Assembly: GCA_903840165.1 (NCBI GenBank)
Contig: CAIMEY010000030.1
Coordinates: 1-64,000, forward strand
Source: an uncultured Myxococcales bacterium
GTDB lineage: Bacteria; Myxococcota_A; UBA9042
Direction of reading: 5' to 3'
DNA length: 64,000 bases
The notes under the pieces were generated by a model, which worked only from the letters and a program-made list of their open reading frames with translations, was not told the DNA's origin and made no database searches. Every line of letters starts with the position of its first letter. Positions within the stretch are counted from its first letter, which is position 1. A program made the position numbers and the translations under genes. Of the stretch, positions 27,235-35,823 are shown in pieces.

Positions 27235-28245
27235 ATGCGCCCTACTCGCAAGGCCTCGCCCGCCCCTCGGCGTCGGTCCAATCCCGCTAACAACGCCACG
27301 ACACCCGTACAACCGCAGGCAGGTGCTGCAGAAGCACCAGTCTACGCCACGCCAGGACAGGCAACGACGCCGCGCAAACTACGTGCTGTCGGGGCCCCGG
27401 CGCTAAGCCGTGTACGCGTACCGCACCTGCTGGAGATGAAAGCCCAGGGCGTGAAGATCACCGCGGTGACCTGTTACGACGCCAGTTTTGCCCGTCTGGT
27501 CGACGCCGCGGCCATAGATGTGGTCCTCGTGGGCGATTCGCTCGGCAACGTCATTCAGGGGCAGGAAAGCACGTTGCCGGTCACCGTCGATCACATCGTC
27601 TACCACACTGCGGCGGTGTCGCGAGGGCTGCGACGCGCGCACCTGGTGGCTGACATGCCGTTCATGAGTTATCGCAGTGTCGACGTGGCGTTGGAGAACG
27701 CTGGGCGCATGCTGGCCCAAGGTGGGGCCCACGCGGTCAAGCTCGAAGGCGGCGCGGAAATGGCGCCTATTGTCAAAGCCTTGGTGGACCACGGCATCCC
27801 GGTGATGGGCCACTTGGGGTTGACGCCGCAATCGGTGCACGCCATGGGTGGGCATCGGGTGCAAGGACGGGGAAAGGCTGCGAAAGAAAGGCTAATTCGC
27901 GATGCGCTGGCCCTGCAGGACGCGGGCTGCTATGCCGTGGTCCTCGAACTGGTGCCGGCCCAACTGGCACTCGAAGTGTCCCAGCGGCTGGTGATTCCGA
28001 CCATCGGCATCGGCGCGGGCGCGGGCTGTGACGGCCAGATCCTGGTTCTGTACGACTTGCTGGGCATGAATGCGGAATTTCAGCCGAAATTTCTAAAGCG
28101 TTTCGCAGATTTGCATAGCATCATTGGTGAAGCGCTTGGCAGCTATCGGCAGCAGGTTCAGGGCGGCGAGTTTCCTGGGCCGGAGCACGCCTTTGTCGAC
28201 CCCAGCGTGGTGGCTGAGGCGCGACCTCCTGCCCGCGCGGGCTAA
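27235..28245 (+). CDS. panB: 3-methyl-2-oxobutanoate hydroxymethyltransferase
   Basis: 336-aa ketopantoate hydroxymethyltransferase, which adds a formaldehyde unit from methylenetetrahydrofolate to 2-oxoisovalerate in pantothenate synthesis. The conserved core begins [14 protein letters not shown] (Mg site) and continues [42 protein letters not shown] and [18 protein letters not shown] 27235 follows CGGAGACAATC; the N-terminal 55 residues are low complexity and longer than usual. panC lies about 150 bases downstream on the same strand. Confidence 0.96.
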   Translation: MRPTRKASPAPRRRSNPANNATTPVQPQAGAAEAPVYATPGQATTPRKLRAVGAPALSRVRVPHLLEMKAQGVKITAVTCYDASFARLVDAAAIDVVLVGDSLGNVIQGQESTLPVTVDHIVYHTAAVSRGLRRAHLVADMPFMSYRSVDVALENAGRMLAQGGAHAVKLEGGAEMAPIVKALVDHGIPVMGHLGLTPQSVHAMGGHRVQGRGKAAKERLIRDALALQDAGCYAVVLELVPAQLALEVSQRLVIPTIGIGAGAGCDGQILVLYDLLGMNAEFQPKFLKRFADLHSIIGEALGSYRQQVQGGEFPGPEHAFVDPSVVAEARPPARAG

Positions 28246-28391
28246 CCCAGCTTGCGGAAACGATTTTTACTGTACCAAGCCGCCCGTGCCCCTCGGTCGA
28301 GGCCCGAGCGCAGGGCTGCCCGGACGCGCTGACTCAGTTGCTGCTGCCGCGTCGATCTTGCCGCGATATTAGCCTATCATTCTGAGGTGTT

Positions 28392-29252
28392 ATGGATCTG
28401 GAGATCGTCAGCGGCGTTCGCGTGGCCCGCGGCACAGAGGCCCTGCGCGCCTGGGTGTTATCGTGCCGCAAAGACGGAAAAAGCATCGGGTTTGTCCCGA
28501 CGATGGGTGCCCTGCACGCCGGTCATCTGTCCTTGGTTGCGCATAGCCAGGCGCACACAGACGTCACAGTGCTGTCCATCTTCGTCAATCCATTGCAATT
28601 TCGCCCCGGTGAAGACCTACAGGCCTACCCTCGCCCCTTTGCCCGGGATTGCCAGTTGGCGGCCGAAGCGGGGGTCGACGTCGTCTTCGCCCCGAGCGCT
28701 GAGTCCATGTATCCTCAAGGTTTTCAGACCCATGTTGAGGTAGAGAACCTGACCACGGGCCTATGCGGTGCGGTGCGGCCGGGCCATTTTCGTGGCGTGA
28801 CCACCGTTGTTTGCAAGCTGCTGAACTTGGTCATGGCGGATGTGGCGGTCTTTGGCGAAAAGGATTGGCAACAATTGCAGGCAATTGCGCGCATGGCCCG
28901 CGACTTGGATCACCCAACGCGCATCCTTGGCGCGCCAATTGTCCGCGAAATGAATGGCTTGGCGATGAGCTCGCGCAACGTGTATTTGAGCGATCAACAG
29001 AGGCAAGCCGCCGGAGCGATCTTCGCCTCGCTGCAGGATGCACAACTGCTCGCGCAGAAAGGGGAAACAGACGTCTCGGTGTTGGAAGCTCGGGTGCGAT
29101 CGTCCATCACGGCTGCAGGAGGCCGCGTGGATTACGCGACGATTTGCCACAGTGAATCCTTGCTGCCACTGACGCAATTGCTTGATCCAGCGCGGATTAT
29201 CGTCGCTGCTTACTTCGGCAAAGCTAGGCTTTTGGACAACTGTGCGCTGTGA
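28392..29252 (+). CDS. panC: Pantothenate synthetase
   Basis: 286-aa pantothenate-beta-alanine ligase, which joins pantoate and beta-alanine with ATP. The nucleotidyl-transfer motif GFVPTMGALHAGHLSLV (HxGH-type) lies near residue 35, with SIFVNPLQF and VFGEKDWQQL further on, and MSSRNVYL, the KMSKS-like loop. Length matches the family. ATG 28392 follows a CTGAGG ribosome site. It pairs with panB, about 150 bases upstream, giving two steps of the pantothenate pathway; no panD or panE is seen. Confidence 0.96.
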   Translation: MDLEIVSGVRVARGTEALRAWVLSCRKDGKSIGFVPTMGALHAGHLSLVAHSQAHTDVTVLSIFVNPLQFRPGEDLQAYPRPFARDCQLAAEAGVDVVFAPSAESMYPQGFQTHVEVENLTTGLCGAVRPGHFRGVTTVVCKLLNLVMADVAVFGEKDWQQLQAIARMARDLDHPTRILGAPIVREMNGLAMSSRNVYLSDQQRQAAGAIFASLQDAQLLAQKGETDVSVLEARVRSSITAAGGRVDYATICHSESLLPLTQLLDPARIIVAAYFGKARLLDNCAL

Positions 29253-29290
29253 AAGCGGGGCGCGGCCCTTTGGCCAGCAGCGCAGTCCGC

Positions 29291-30583
29291 TCAGGTCGAG
29301 GCACCGGCCCCCTCATGGGCAAGCAAGGCTTCTGAATCAAAGCCGATTTCCCCATAGGCACCGACAGCCGCTGGCGCTTGACCACGCCGTTTGAGCCGCG
29401 CCGTCGCCCTCAAGATCTGGCGCATGACGCCACGGGCATCGATGGAAGTGTCCACGGCCAAATAGCCGATGCCGGCGTGGGCAGCATGTATCCGCAACTC
29501 TTCGCAATGTTTAGCCATGAGTTGCGCGTACTGCTGTTTGACCAGGCGCGGGTCGGTCAGTTGGTGCGCCTGCGTTTCGGGGCAGTGAAACTGCGTGGGC
29601 CCGGCAAAGTCCAAATCGCGTTCGCGGGGATGCAAGGTGTGCAGCAGCAGAACGTCGAGACCCGCGCTGGCGAATTCCTGCAAAGGATTCAGGGCTTTGT
29701 GTGGCGACACCAGGACGTCGCTTGCCACCACGGCAAGACCATGGGTTTCCCCGTGCCGCCATTGGGCCGGCGTCAGGGCATCAACACCCGCTTGGCCGGA
29801 GGGGCGAATCGACTCCAAGCGCGCACAAAGGTTAGAAAAATGCCGCACGCCGGTACCACTGGCCACCTGCAACTCCGGGTGGCCAATGACCACCAGGCCA
29901 ACCGAATCGCCTTGGCGAACAAGGATCAAGGCCAGCGTCGCCAGAAGTAGGCGAACTGCATCGAATTTGTCGCCACCGCGCAAGTCGGCAAAGGCCATGG
30001 AGGCAGACGCATCGACCACCAACGTGAGCGCAGCGTGGACCTCTTGCTCATAGCGCTTGATATAATAGCGATCTGTGCGGCCATAGGCCTTCCAGTCCAT
30101 GTGGCGCAAGTCATCGCCAGGCGAATATTCCTTGTGTTCACTGAACTCCACGCCACCACCGCGCCGCAAAGAGCGATGTAATCCGCCAGGTTGGCCATCA
30201 TCCACTTGGCGCGCTGGCAGTTGCAGCGGTCCAAGTCCGGACAGGACTTCGGTAGCGCGTTGGGCCAAGGTCTGCTTGTCGCTGATGGCATCGCCAAACC
30301 AGGAATTGCCAGCGTGCCAAGCCAGTTCGTGCAGGGCGTCCAAGCCGCGCGGGGCCGGAACACGCTCAAGCAGGGAGCGCTCTTTGCCCTTGCCCACAGG
30401 CCGCTTGGCGGAGGCGGAGCGTTCATCTTGACTGCGCCCAGGCTCAGCGGGATGGGAACTGGGCACAACCGCACGCACAGCACGCACTTGCGCGGCCTGC
30501 AACTGCTTAACGGTGTGCTGTCGGGTGTGCTTGAGCCAGCGTGACAGACCGCCGCCCAAACCGTCAAAGCCTCGATTTGCCAT
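29291..30583 (-). CDS. DUF58 (vWA-like) domain protein
   Basis: 430-aa protein. The DUF58 core reads FSEHKEYSPGDDLRHMDWKA then GRTDRYYIKRYEQEV, followed by a von Willebrand A-like start LTLVVDASASMAF, with a likely metal-ion-dependent adhesion site (DASAS). The N-terminal 120 residues are charged linker-like sequence (KGKERSLLERVP). DUF58 proteins usually sit beside a MoxR AAA ATPase and act in complex assembly or activation. Here no MoxR gene is seen; the only same-strand neighbour is an unknown protein ending 88 bases upstream. The overall fold call is firm, the role is not. Confidence 0.87.
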   Translation of the reverse strand: MANRGFDGLGGGLSRWLKHTRQHTVKQLQAAQVRAVRAVVPSSHPAEPGRSQDERSASAKRPVGKGKERSLLERVPAPRGLDALHELAWHAGNSWFGDAISDKQTLAQRATEVLSGLGPLQLPARQVDDGQPGGLHRSLRRGGGVEFSEHKEYSPGDDLRHMDWKAYGRTDRYYIKRYEQEVHAALTLVVDASASMAFADLRGGDKFDAVRLLLATLALILVRQGDSVGLVVIGHPELQVASGTGVRHFSNLCARLESIRPSGQAGVDALTPAQWRHGETHGLAVVASDVLVSPHKALNPLQEFASAGLDVLLLHTLHPRERDLDFAGPTQFHCPETQAHQLTDPRLVKQQYAQLMAKHCEELRIHAAHAGIGYLAVDTSIDARGVMRQILRATARLKRRGQAPAAVGAYGEIGFDSEALLAHEGAGAST

Positions 30584-30670
30584 GGCCTTTTGCCCGGCGC
30601 ACCTCTGCGCCAGCTACAGTGTCGCCCGGTCATGGCAGCGGCGCAAATTCGCCATCAACGCTGGCAGCAC

Positions 30671-31378
30671 TCAGGGGCGAAAGAGCCATGGTTCAATAGC
30701 GCGCAAAATCGCCGAAATTACTTTCACTTCCTGGCTACCTTGGGCCAGCGCGGTGGTCGGTCCTTGGCCCGCCACGGCAAGCCCAGTTTGGGGATCTGTC
30801 CGCAGGTAGAGTTCGATAGCACAGATGCTTCGCGAGTCGACCCCCGGTATGGCCGAGACAAATCCAATTGTTTTCATGTGACTGTTGGGCAAATCGGGCT
30901 CAAGGACCAAGCTGGCCCAAGCCAAGGGCGACCGGAGCGGCGACGCCTGTACCGCGACCGGGCCGAGCCAAGGGGATAAGGCATCGGCCACGGCACGGGC
31001 GCAGTTCTGCGAAGATTCCCGAGGAGTTCCATAGACATCCAAGGCTAGGCGCAGATCTCCAGGCGGCAAGGCCCCTGCGGAAACCGGTGCTTCAGTTGCT
31101 CCGCCGGCGTGGCGCAGCAAGACCCATGGCCCAGCAGAAACCACACGTAAATACGCATTTTTCTGCTGAATTTTTCGCAGGTCGATGGCCGGAGCTCGGC
31201 CCGGTTCCGCCCTGAGCACCTGCACGCCATGACAGCGCAGCCATGGCACATAACGACTTGAATCAACTGGCATCACCCACGATGCGGGCTGAAGTTGGCA
31301 GACGGGCTCGGGCCACCACGGACCGTGCAGCAGCGGCAGCAGCAGCCAGGGCAGGATTTGCAGCAAGACGTCCATCAT
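30671..31378 (-). CDS. Unknown exported or membrane-anchored protein
   Basis: 235-aa protein with an N-terminal hydrophobic stretch (LLQILPWLLLPLLHGPWW) that is probably a signal peptide or anchor. It has scattered cysteines (CQLQP, CHGVQVL, NCARAV, SICAIEL), and no motif known to me. It continues in a plausible alpha/beta pattern to RAIEPWLFRP. It precedes the DUF58 gene by 88 bases on the same strand and may belong with it. It starts with two adjacent ATGs. Confidence 0.55.
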   Translation of the reverse strand: MMDVLLQILPWLLLPLLHGPWWPEPVCQLQPASWVMPVDSSRYVPWLRCHGVQVLRAEPGRAPAIDLRKIQQKNAYLRVVSAGPWVLLRHAGGATEAPVSAGALPPGDLRLALDVYGTPRESSQNCARAVADALSPWLGPVAVQASPLRSPLAWASLVLEPDLPNSHMKTIGFVSAIPGVDSRSICAIELYLRTDPQTGLAVAGQGPTTALAQGSQEVKVISAILRAIEPWLFRP

Positions 31379-31510
31379 TGCCTAGAATAACAAGCGATTG
31401 CCTGATCACCCTTGCAGCATCTGCGGCCGGGTCGGCTCCGAGGATAGCGGCTGCGCCCGCGGCACGACCAGCCTTTGCGCAATCGATCGCCGGGGGTACA
31501 CTGGGTGGCC

Positions 31511-33088
31511 ATGCAGATCCATGAACTTTGCGCCGTTGAGTTGAGCCACCGCCTGCGCCGCAAGGAGCTGAGTTCGGTGGAAATTGTCCAAGCCCTACAG
31601 GCGCGAAGCCTAGCTGTGGATGGTCAGGTCCGGGCGTTTTGCCGGCGCTTTGACGATCAAGCGCTTGAAACAGCAAGGCTATCTGACCAAGCACGTGCCC
31701 GGGGTGAGGCGCTGGGCCCCCTGCACGGCGTGCCGATCACGATCAAGGAGAACGTCGACATTGCCGGTACGCCTTCGACGATGGGCTTGAGATCACGGCA
31801 AAATGAGCCTGCGAAAAGCGACTCCGTGACCGTCCAGGCAGTGCGCGAGGCTGGGGCAATCATCCTTGGCAAAACCAACGTGCCACAGTTGCTGCTGGCC
31901 CAGGAGGCGGAGAATTCCGTTTGGGGAATCACGCATAATCCTTGGGATTTGAGCCGTAGTCCTGGAGGATCTTCGGGTGGGGAAGCGGCTGCGTTGGCCA
32001 GCGGACAGACGCCGCTTGGCATTGGCACCGACATCGGCGGTTCAATTCGAATTCCCGCGCATTTCTGCGGTATTGCTGGCCTAAAACCAACCGTAGATCG
32101 CTGGTCGAACCGTGGCTCTGTTGGCGCGATTCCCGGCCAGGAGTTGGTGCGGGCGCAAATCGGACCGATGGCGCGAACTGCCCAAGATTTGGCGCTGCTG
32201 GCCACGGCACTCGATCCGCTGGCCATGAGTCGGCGCGATCCGGCCGTCCCGCCTTTTGCTGCGCCTCGTCCTGAAGATGTTGACCTCAAAGGGCTTCGCG
32301 TCGGCGTCTTTACCGACGATGGCTACCTTGCGCCAGGCCCGGCCATTGCCCGCGCTGTACGACGCGCAGCCGAGGCCTTGGCCGATGCGGGCGCAGAAAT
32401 CGTTGACTATCAGCCGCCTGGAGCCCAAGAACTCTTGTACATCTGGCTCGCCGGAATCAGTGCTGACGGCGGCGAGACGATGCGGGCCCTGATGGCGGAC
32501 GAGGAAGTCTGTCGGCAAATTAAGCCGTCCATGCGCATGGCGCGATTGCCTAGTGCAGTGAGGCAGTTGGCCGCAGCGTACATGGCATCTCGCGGGCAGG
32601 ACCGCGTGGCGCGCTTGTTGAGGGCCCTGGGCGAAAAGCCCGTTCAGGCGCTGTGGACGCTCACCACGGAGCGCACGGCACTGCGGCGCGCCGAGCTGGA
32701 TGCCTGGAATACTCAGAACTTGGACCTGGTTCTGTGTCCGCCTCATGCCCTTCCGGCGATGCAGCTAGGGACCTCTGGGGACCTGTCGCTCACGCTGAAC
32801 TATCCGTTTCGCTACGTGATGTTGAACTTTCCCGCCGGCGTTCTGCCGATCACGCGGGTGGGCGAAGATGAGCAAAACTGGCGCAAACCGTCTGATATGG
32901 TTGAAAAACGTTGCGCAGAAGTCGAAGCGGGTTCGGCCGGACTGCCCGTTGGCGTGCAGGTAGTCGCGCGGCCGTGGCAGGAAGACCGTGTGCTAGCGGC
33001 CATGATAGCCATTGAAGCCCGGGTGATCGGCGATTCAGCGTATCCGCGCACGCCGATTGAGCCGATGGGCAGCAGCAAGCGCCTGTGA
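31511..33088 (+). CDS. Amidase-signature family hydrolase
   Basis: 525-aa amidase of the Ser-cisSer-Lys class, which hydrolyses amide bonds, with members acting on small amides or Glu-tRNA-Gln. The triad is visible: Lys79 in PITIKENVDIAG, Ser154 in SPGGSSGG and Ser178 in GTDIGGSIR, with the expected 24-residue gap between the two serines. It is longer than stand-alone GatA, and gatB and gatC are absent, so a small-molecule amidase is more likely. ATG 31511 is at the point where the conserved ELCAVELSHRLRRKEL begins; the frame is open further upstream. It couples to the next gene by a GTGA overlap. Confidence 0.92.
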   Translation: MQIHELCAVELSHRLRRKELSSVEIVQALQARSLAVDGQVRAFCRRFDDQALETARLSDQARARGEALGPLHGVPITIKENVDIAGTPSTMGLRSRQNEPAKSDSVTVQAVREAGAIILGKTNVPQLLLAQEAENSVWGITHNPWDLSRSPGGSSGGEAAALASGQTPLGIGTDIGGSIRIPAHFCGIAGLKPTVDRWSNRGSVGAIPGQELVRAQIGPMARTAQDLALLATALDPLAMSRRDPAVPPFAAPRPEDVDLKGLRVGVFTDDGYLAPGPAIARAVRRAAEALADAGAEIVDYQPPGAQELLYIWLAGISADGGETMRALMADEEVCRQIKPSMRMARLPSAVRQLAAAYMASRGQDRVARLLRALGEKPVQALWTLTTERTALRRAELDAWNTQNLDLVLCPPHALPAMQLGTSGDLSLTLNYPFRYVMLNFPAGVLPITRVGEDEQNWRKPSDMVEKRCAEVEAGSAGLPVGVQVVARPWQEDRVLAAMIAIEARVIGDSAYPRTPIEPMGSSKRL

Positions 33089-33612
33089 ACATGCCCGTTT
33101 CTGCCCAACGCTGCTTCTTAGTCGCAATTCTGGCGACCCTGTGCCCCGCCTGCCCAGCCGGGGTGCCCTTTGTGCCGCCAGCGCCGGACGCGTGCAGCAA
33201 CAGTGCCGATGGCAGCCTAATCAATCTGGAAATCGGCGATGGCACGGACGCTTCAGCGCCTTTTCATCCCTTTGTGCAAGGGGACAGTCCTTCTTTCATT
33301 ACCGGCGGGCAGGGCCTACGGATGTTCGCAATACGTCTGCGTTTACAGGGCAGCCAGCCACCGACGTGCGTGCGGCAGACCACGGCGATTTACGACGAGG
33401 CTGGGCTGAATTACGGCCAGATTACCACGCCGCTCAAGACCTATGCCGATGCGCCCGGCGCCCGGACAACGCGGCCGCTGTGGCTGGCTTTTGGAATTCC
33501 CGACCAGTTTCGCCTTCACGTTCAGGCAGGTACGCTACAGCGGGATATTCACCTGTGTCAGCCGTGTCCGCTACCCAGCCAGTCAACCGCCGGCAACGAC
33601 ACAGCTCCGTAG
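33085..33612 (+). CDS. Small secreted protein coupled to the amidase
   Basis: 175-aa protein, starting at a GTG that overlaps the amidase stop (GTGA); an ATG at 33091 is the alternative. The N terminus (FLVAILATLCPACPAG) looks like a signal peptide, possibly a lipoprotein type with Cys near residue 20-23. The rest is a small domain with cysteines (CSNSAD, TCVRQTT, HLCQPC). No family recognised. Translational coupling suggests a function linked to the amidase. Confidence 0.65.
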   Translation: MNMPVSAQRCFLVAILATLCPACPAGVPFVPPAPDACSNSADGSLINLEIGDGTDASAPFHPFVQGDSPSFITGGQGLRMFAIRLRLQGSQPPTCVRQTTAIYDEAGLNYGQITTPLKTYADAPGARTTRPLWLAFGIPDQFRLHVQAGTLQRDIHLCQPCPLPSQSTAGNDTAP

Positions 33613-33646
33613 GCTAGGGGCGCGCGTTTGGCCTTCCCGGCAACGC

Positions 33647-35494
33647 CTAGAGACGCTCGTTGAGCGGGCTATCGCCGCCCGGCTTATCGACCTTGGGCTT
33701 GTCAACCTTAGTTCGGACCGGTGGTGTCTTTTTCCCACCATTTGCAGGTGGTTGCGCCTGTTCAGGCAGCTTGTCCAACTTGACTAGACGGCCTTGCTTG
33801 GCGTCTTCGGGCAGGACATCGACCTCGCGGGCGACATAGCCGGCCAAGTTCAGGCTGACGGTGACGCGATCATGGCCAACCATTCGAATATCAACAGGAC
33901 TGACACCCAGCGTTCGGCCATCGACCTGCACTTGCGCGCCAGCAGGATCGGTCTGCAGTTTGACGACCGCAGGCGCCACCGCTTGCACAGTGTCAGCCGC
34001 CTGAGCGGTATCGACCGCAACGGCCACGGCCGCATCAGCCACAGGGGCTGTCGCTGCAGCATCTGCAGAGGGGGCTGGCGAATCGCCTGAACTCGCAGCA
34101 GATTTCGCCGAAACGACGCCTGCTACGCTGCTGCCAGTTGCGGCCGCTGAGCCGCCGTCGGCCGATGCGCCGCGCGAATGCCACCACCAACCAGCGCCTG
34201 CGACCAAGCCGATGGCCAGCGCGATCGCCAGAAACAGCAATACTGGCGGGGGCTTAACTGCTGCCGTTGGCGGCGGGATCGGCGCTGCGCCTGCCTCGGA
34301 ATCACTGGCCGAAAAAAAGCCAAACGTAGGTTGATCCGCGCCTTGCACGGCACCGGGCGCATGAACGCCAGACACAGCCAGCGGTGCCGGCCGCGGGGTC
34401 CCTTGACTGGGAACGGCGTAGGCCGCAGTGCGGTTCTCGGCACCCTTGGCGTCATAAGCCGCTGTTTTTTCGTCTTTTTCTGCACCCGATGCCATCGGCA
34501 GGGGCGATACCCCCTGCGGCACACGCAGCGCTTGTTCGGTCCGGTCCGCACCGCGACAAGCCTCCAGGGCCTGACGCATCTCAATGGCTGTGTTGAAGCG
34601 GTCATTCGGGTCTTTTTTCAAAGACTTCTCGATGACACGCACCATCGCTTCGCTGACGGGCGTTCGCGCCGTTGTTCGCAAATCCGGAGGCGGTTCAGCC
34701 ACATGGCTCAGCAAGACCGACAGCGGATTCTCGCCGTCAAAAGGCGGCTTGCCAGCCAGGCATTGATACAGCACGCAACCCAGCGAATATAGGTCACTTC
34801 TGCGATCAAGCGGCTTGTTCTGCGCCTGCTCGGGACTCATGTAACTGGGCGTGCCAAAGGCCTTGCCTGTGCCGGTCAGGTTGGTGCCGAGCTTCTTGGC
34901 AATGCCAAAATCCAGCACTTTCACAACCGGATCATCGCCTTCCACTTCATGCAAAAACAGATTGTGCGGCTTGAGGTCGCGGTGCACGAGGTTGGCCAAA
35001 TGGGCTTCAGCCAGGCTCCGCAGCGCCTGAACGCCGATATTGAGCGTCTCTTCTTCCGTAAGAACGCGGCCTTCCTGTCCTCGCTTGCGCAGGAGCTCGT
35101 TGAGCGGCACGCCCGAGAGCAGTTCCATGGCGATGTAGAGCGCCCCGCCTTCGGTCTGGCCAAAGTCATAAACACGAATTGTATTCGGGTGTTTGAGCGA
35201 TGCCGTGACCTGCGCTTCGGCAAAGAAGCGCTGGATCATGTCGCTGTCGTCGGAATCCAGGGACACGGCCAGCAGTTTGATCGCCATATCTTGGTCGGTA
35301 GCGATGCTGGTGGCGCGATACACCGAACCAAAGCCACCTTGCCCAATCATTTCACGGACCCGGTAACGGCCGTTGATTTCGGTGCCCAGGGCCAGCCGAC
35401 TGTCCGGATTGGCGGCGAGTACCAGCGTAGCCGTCCCGTCTTCCGGGCACCGCGCCTCCTCACTCCGTTTGCCGCATTTGGGACAGAGCCTCAT
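33647..35494 (-). CDS. Ser/Thr protein kinase with zinc ribbon and PEGA domain
   Basis: 615-aa membrane kinase. It starts with a zinc-ribbon-like segment MRLCPKCGKR with a third Cys at 16. The kinase domain has GQGGFGSVYR (51-60), Lys73, VHRDLKPHNLF (170-180), DFG (195-197) and GTPSYMSPEQ, all intact. After a Pro/Ala-rich region a single membrane helix reads LLFLAIALAIGLVAGAGWWW. The outer part ends in a PEGA domain (TDPAGAQVQVDGRTLG, GYVAREV), likely facing the periplasm. The start at 35494 is preferred because it begins the zinc ribbon and lies 20 bases from the previous gene. An operon with the L,D-transpeptidase suggests cell wall sensing. Confidence 0.93.
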   Translation of the reverse strand: MRLCPKCGKRSEEARCPEDGTATLVLAANPDSRLALGTEINGRYRVREMIGQGGFGSVYRATSIATDQDMAIKLLAVSLDSDDSDMIQRFFAEAQVTASLKHPNTIRVYDFGQTEGGALYIAMELLSGVPLNELLRKRGQEGRVLTEEETLNIGVQALRSLAEAHLANLVHRDLKPHNLFLHEVEGDDPVVKVLDFGIAKKLGTNLTGTGKAFGTPSYMSPEQAQNKPLDRRSDLYSLGCVLYQCLAGKPPFDGENPLSVLLSHVAEPPPDLRTTARTPVSEAMVRVIEKSLKKDPNDRFNTAIEMRQALEACRGADRTEQALRVPQGVSPLPMASGAEKDEKTAAYDAKGAENRTAAYAVPSQGTPRPAPLAVSGVHAPGAVQGADQPTFGFFSASDSEAGAAPIPPPTAAVKPPPVLLFLAIALAIGLVAGAGWWWHSRGASADGGSAAATGSSVAGVVSAKSAASSGDSPAPSADAAATAPVADAAVAVAVDTAQAADTVQAVAPAVVKLQTDPAGAQVQVDGRTLGVSPVDIRMVGHDRVTVSLNLAGYVAREVDVLPEDAKQGRLVKLDKLPEQAQPPANGGKKTPPVRTKVDKPKVDKPGGDSPLNERL

Positions 35495-35513
35495 GGTCGT
35501 AAACGCTGATTCC

Positions 35514-35813
35514 TTAGCGGTTTCCCGCTTTTTCGGTTGCCTTGTCTCGTTGCTCGCCGGCCTCAGAGTCGGTGGCAACTGCCAAGGCGATTGCTGCGGT
35601 TGCCCCGACCAAAGGCGAGGTTATTGCCGCGCTGGATTGGTCGACTCCACCAAGGATTTCAACCACCTCAGCCAAGTCTGCGGGGAGGTCGGCAAAGACC
35701 ACCCGACCGTCGTCAAGAATGCGGATCTGGACACGGAGCGGCGGCGGCTGCAAGTCCTCCAGGCTGGGTTGGGCCCGTTTTTTGCCCACGGCGATCGCCT
35801 CCTTGAGGGACAT
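35514..35813 (-). CDS. Small conserved-context protein of unknown function
   Basis: 99-aa protein between the L,D-transpeptidase (11 bases upstream) and the kinase (20 bases downstream). The first half has LQPPPLRVQIRILDDGRVVF and DLPADLAEVVEILG, a small soluble domain; the second half has SSAAITSPLVGATAAIALAV, weakly hydrophobic, and a charged tail. It is not a named family. Tight spacing to genes on both sides is the best support for it being real. It could be an adaptor or regulator between the wall enzyme and the kinase, but this is speculation. Confidence 0.6.
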   Translation of the reverse strand: MSLKEAIAVGKKRAQPSLEDLQPPPLRVQIRILDDGRVVFADLPADLAEVVEILGGVDQSSAAITSPLVGATAAIALAVATDSEAGEQRDKATEKAGNR

Positions 35814-35823
35814 TACTGTTTTA

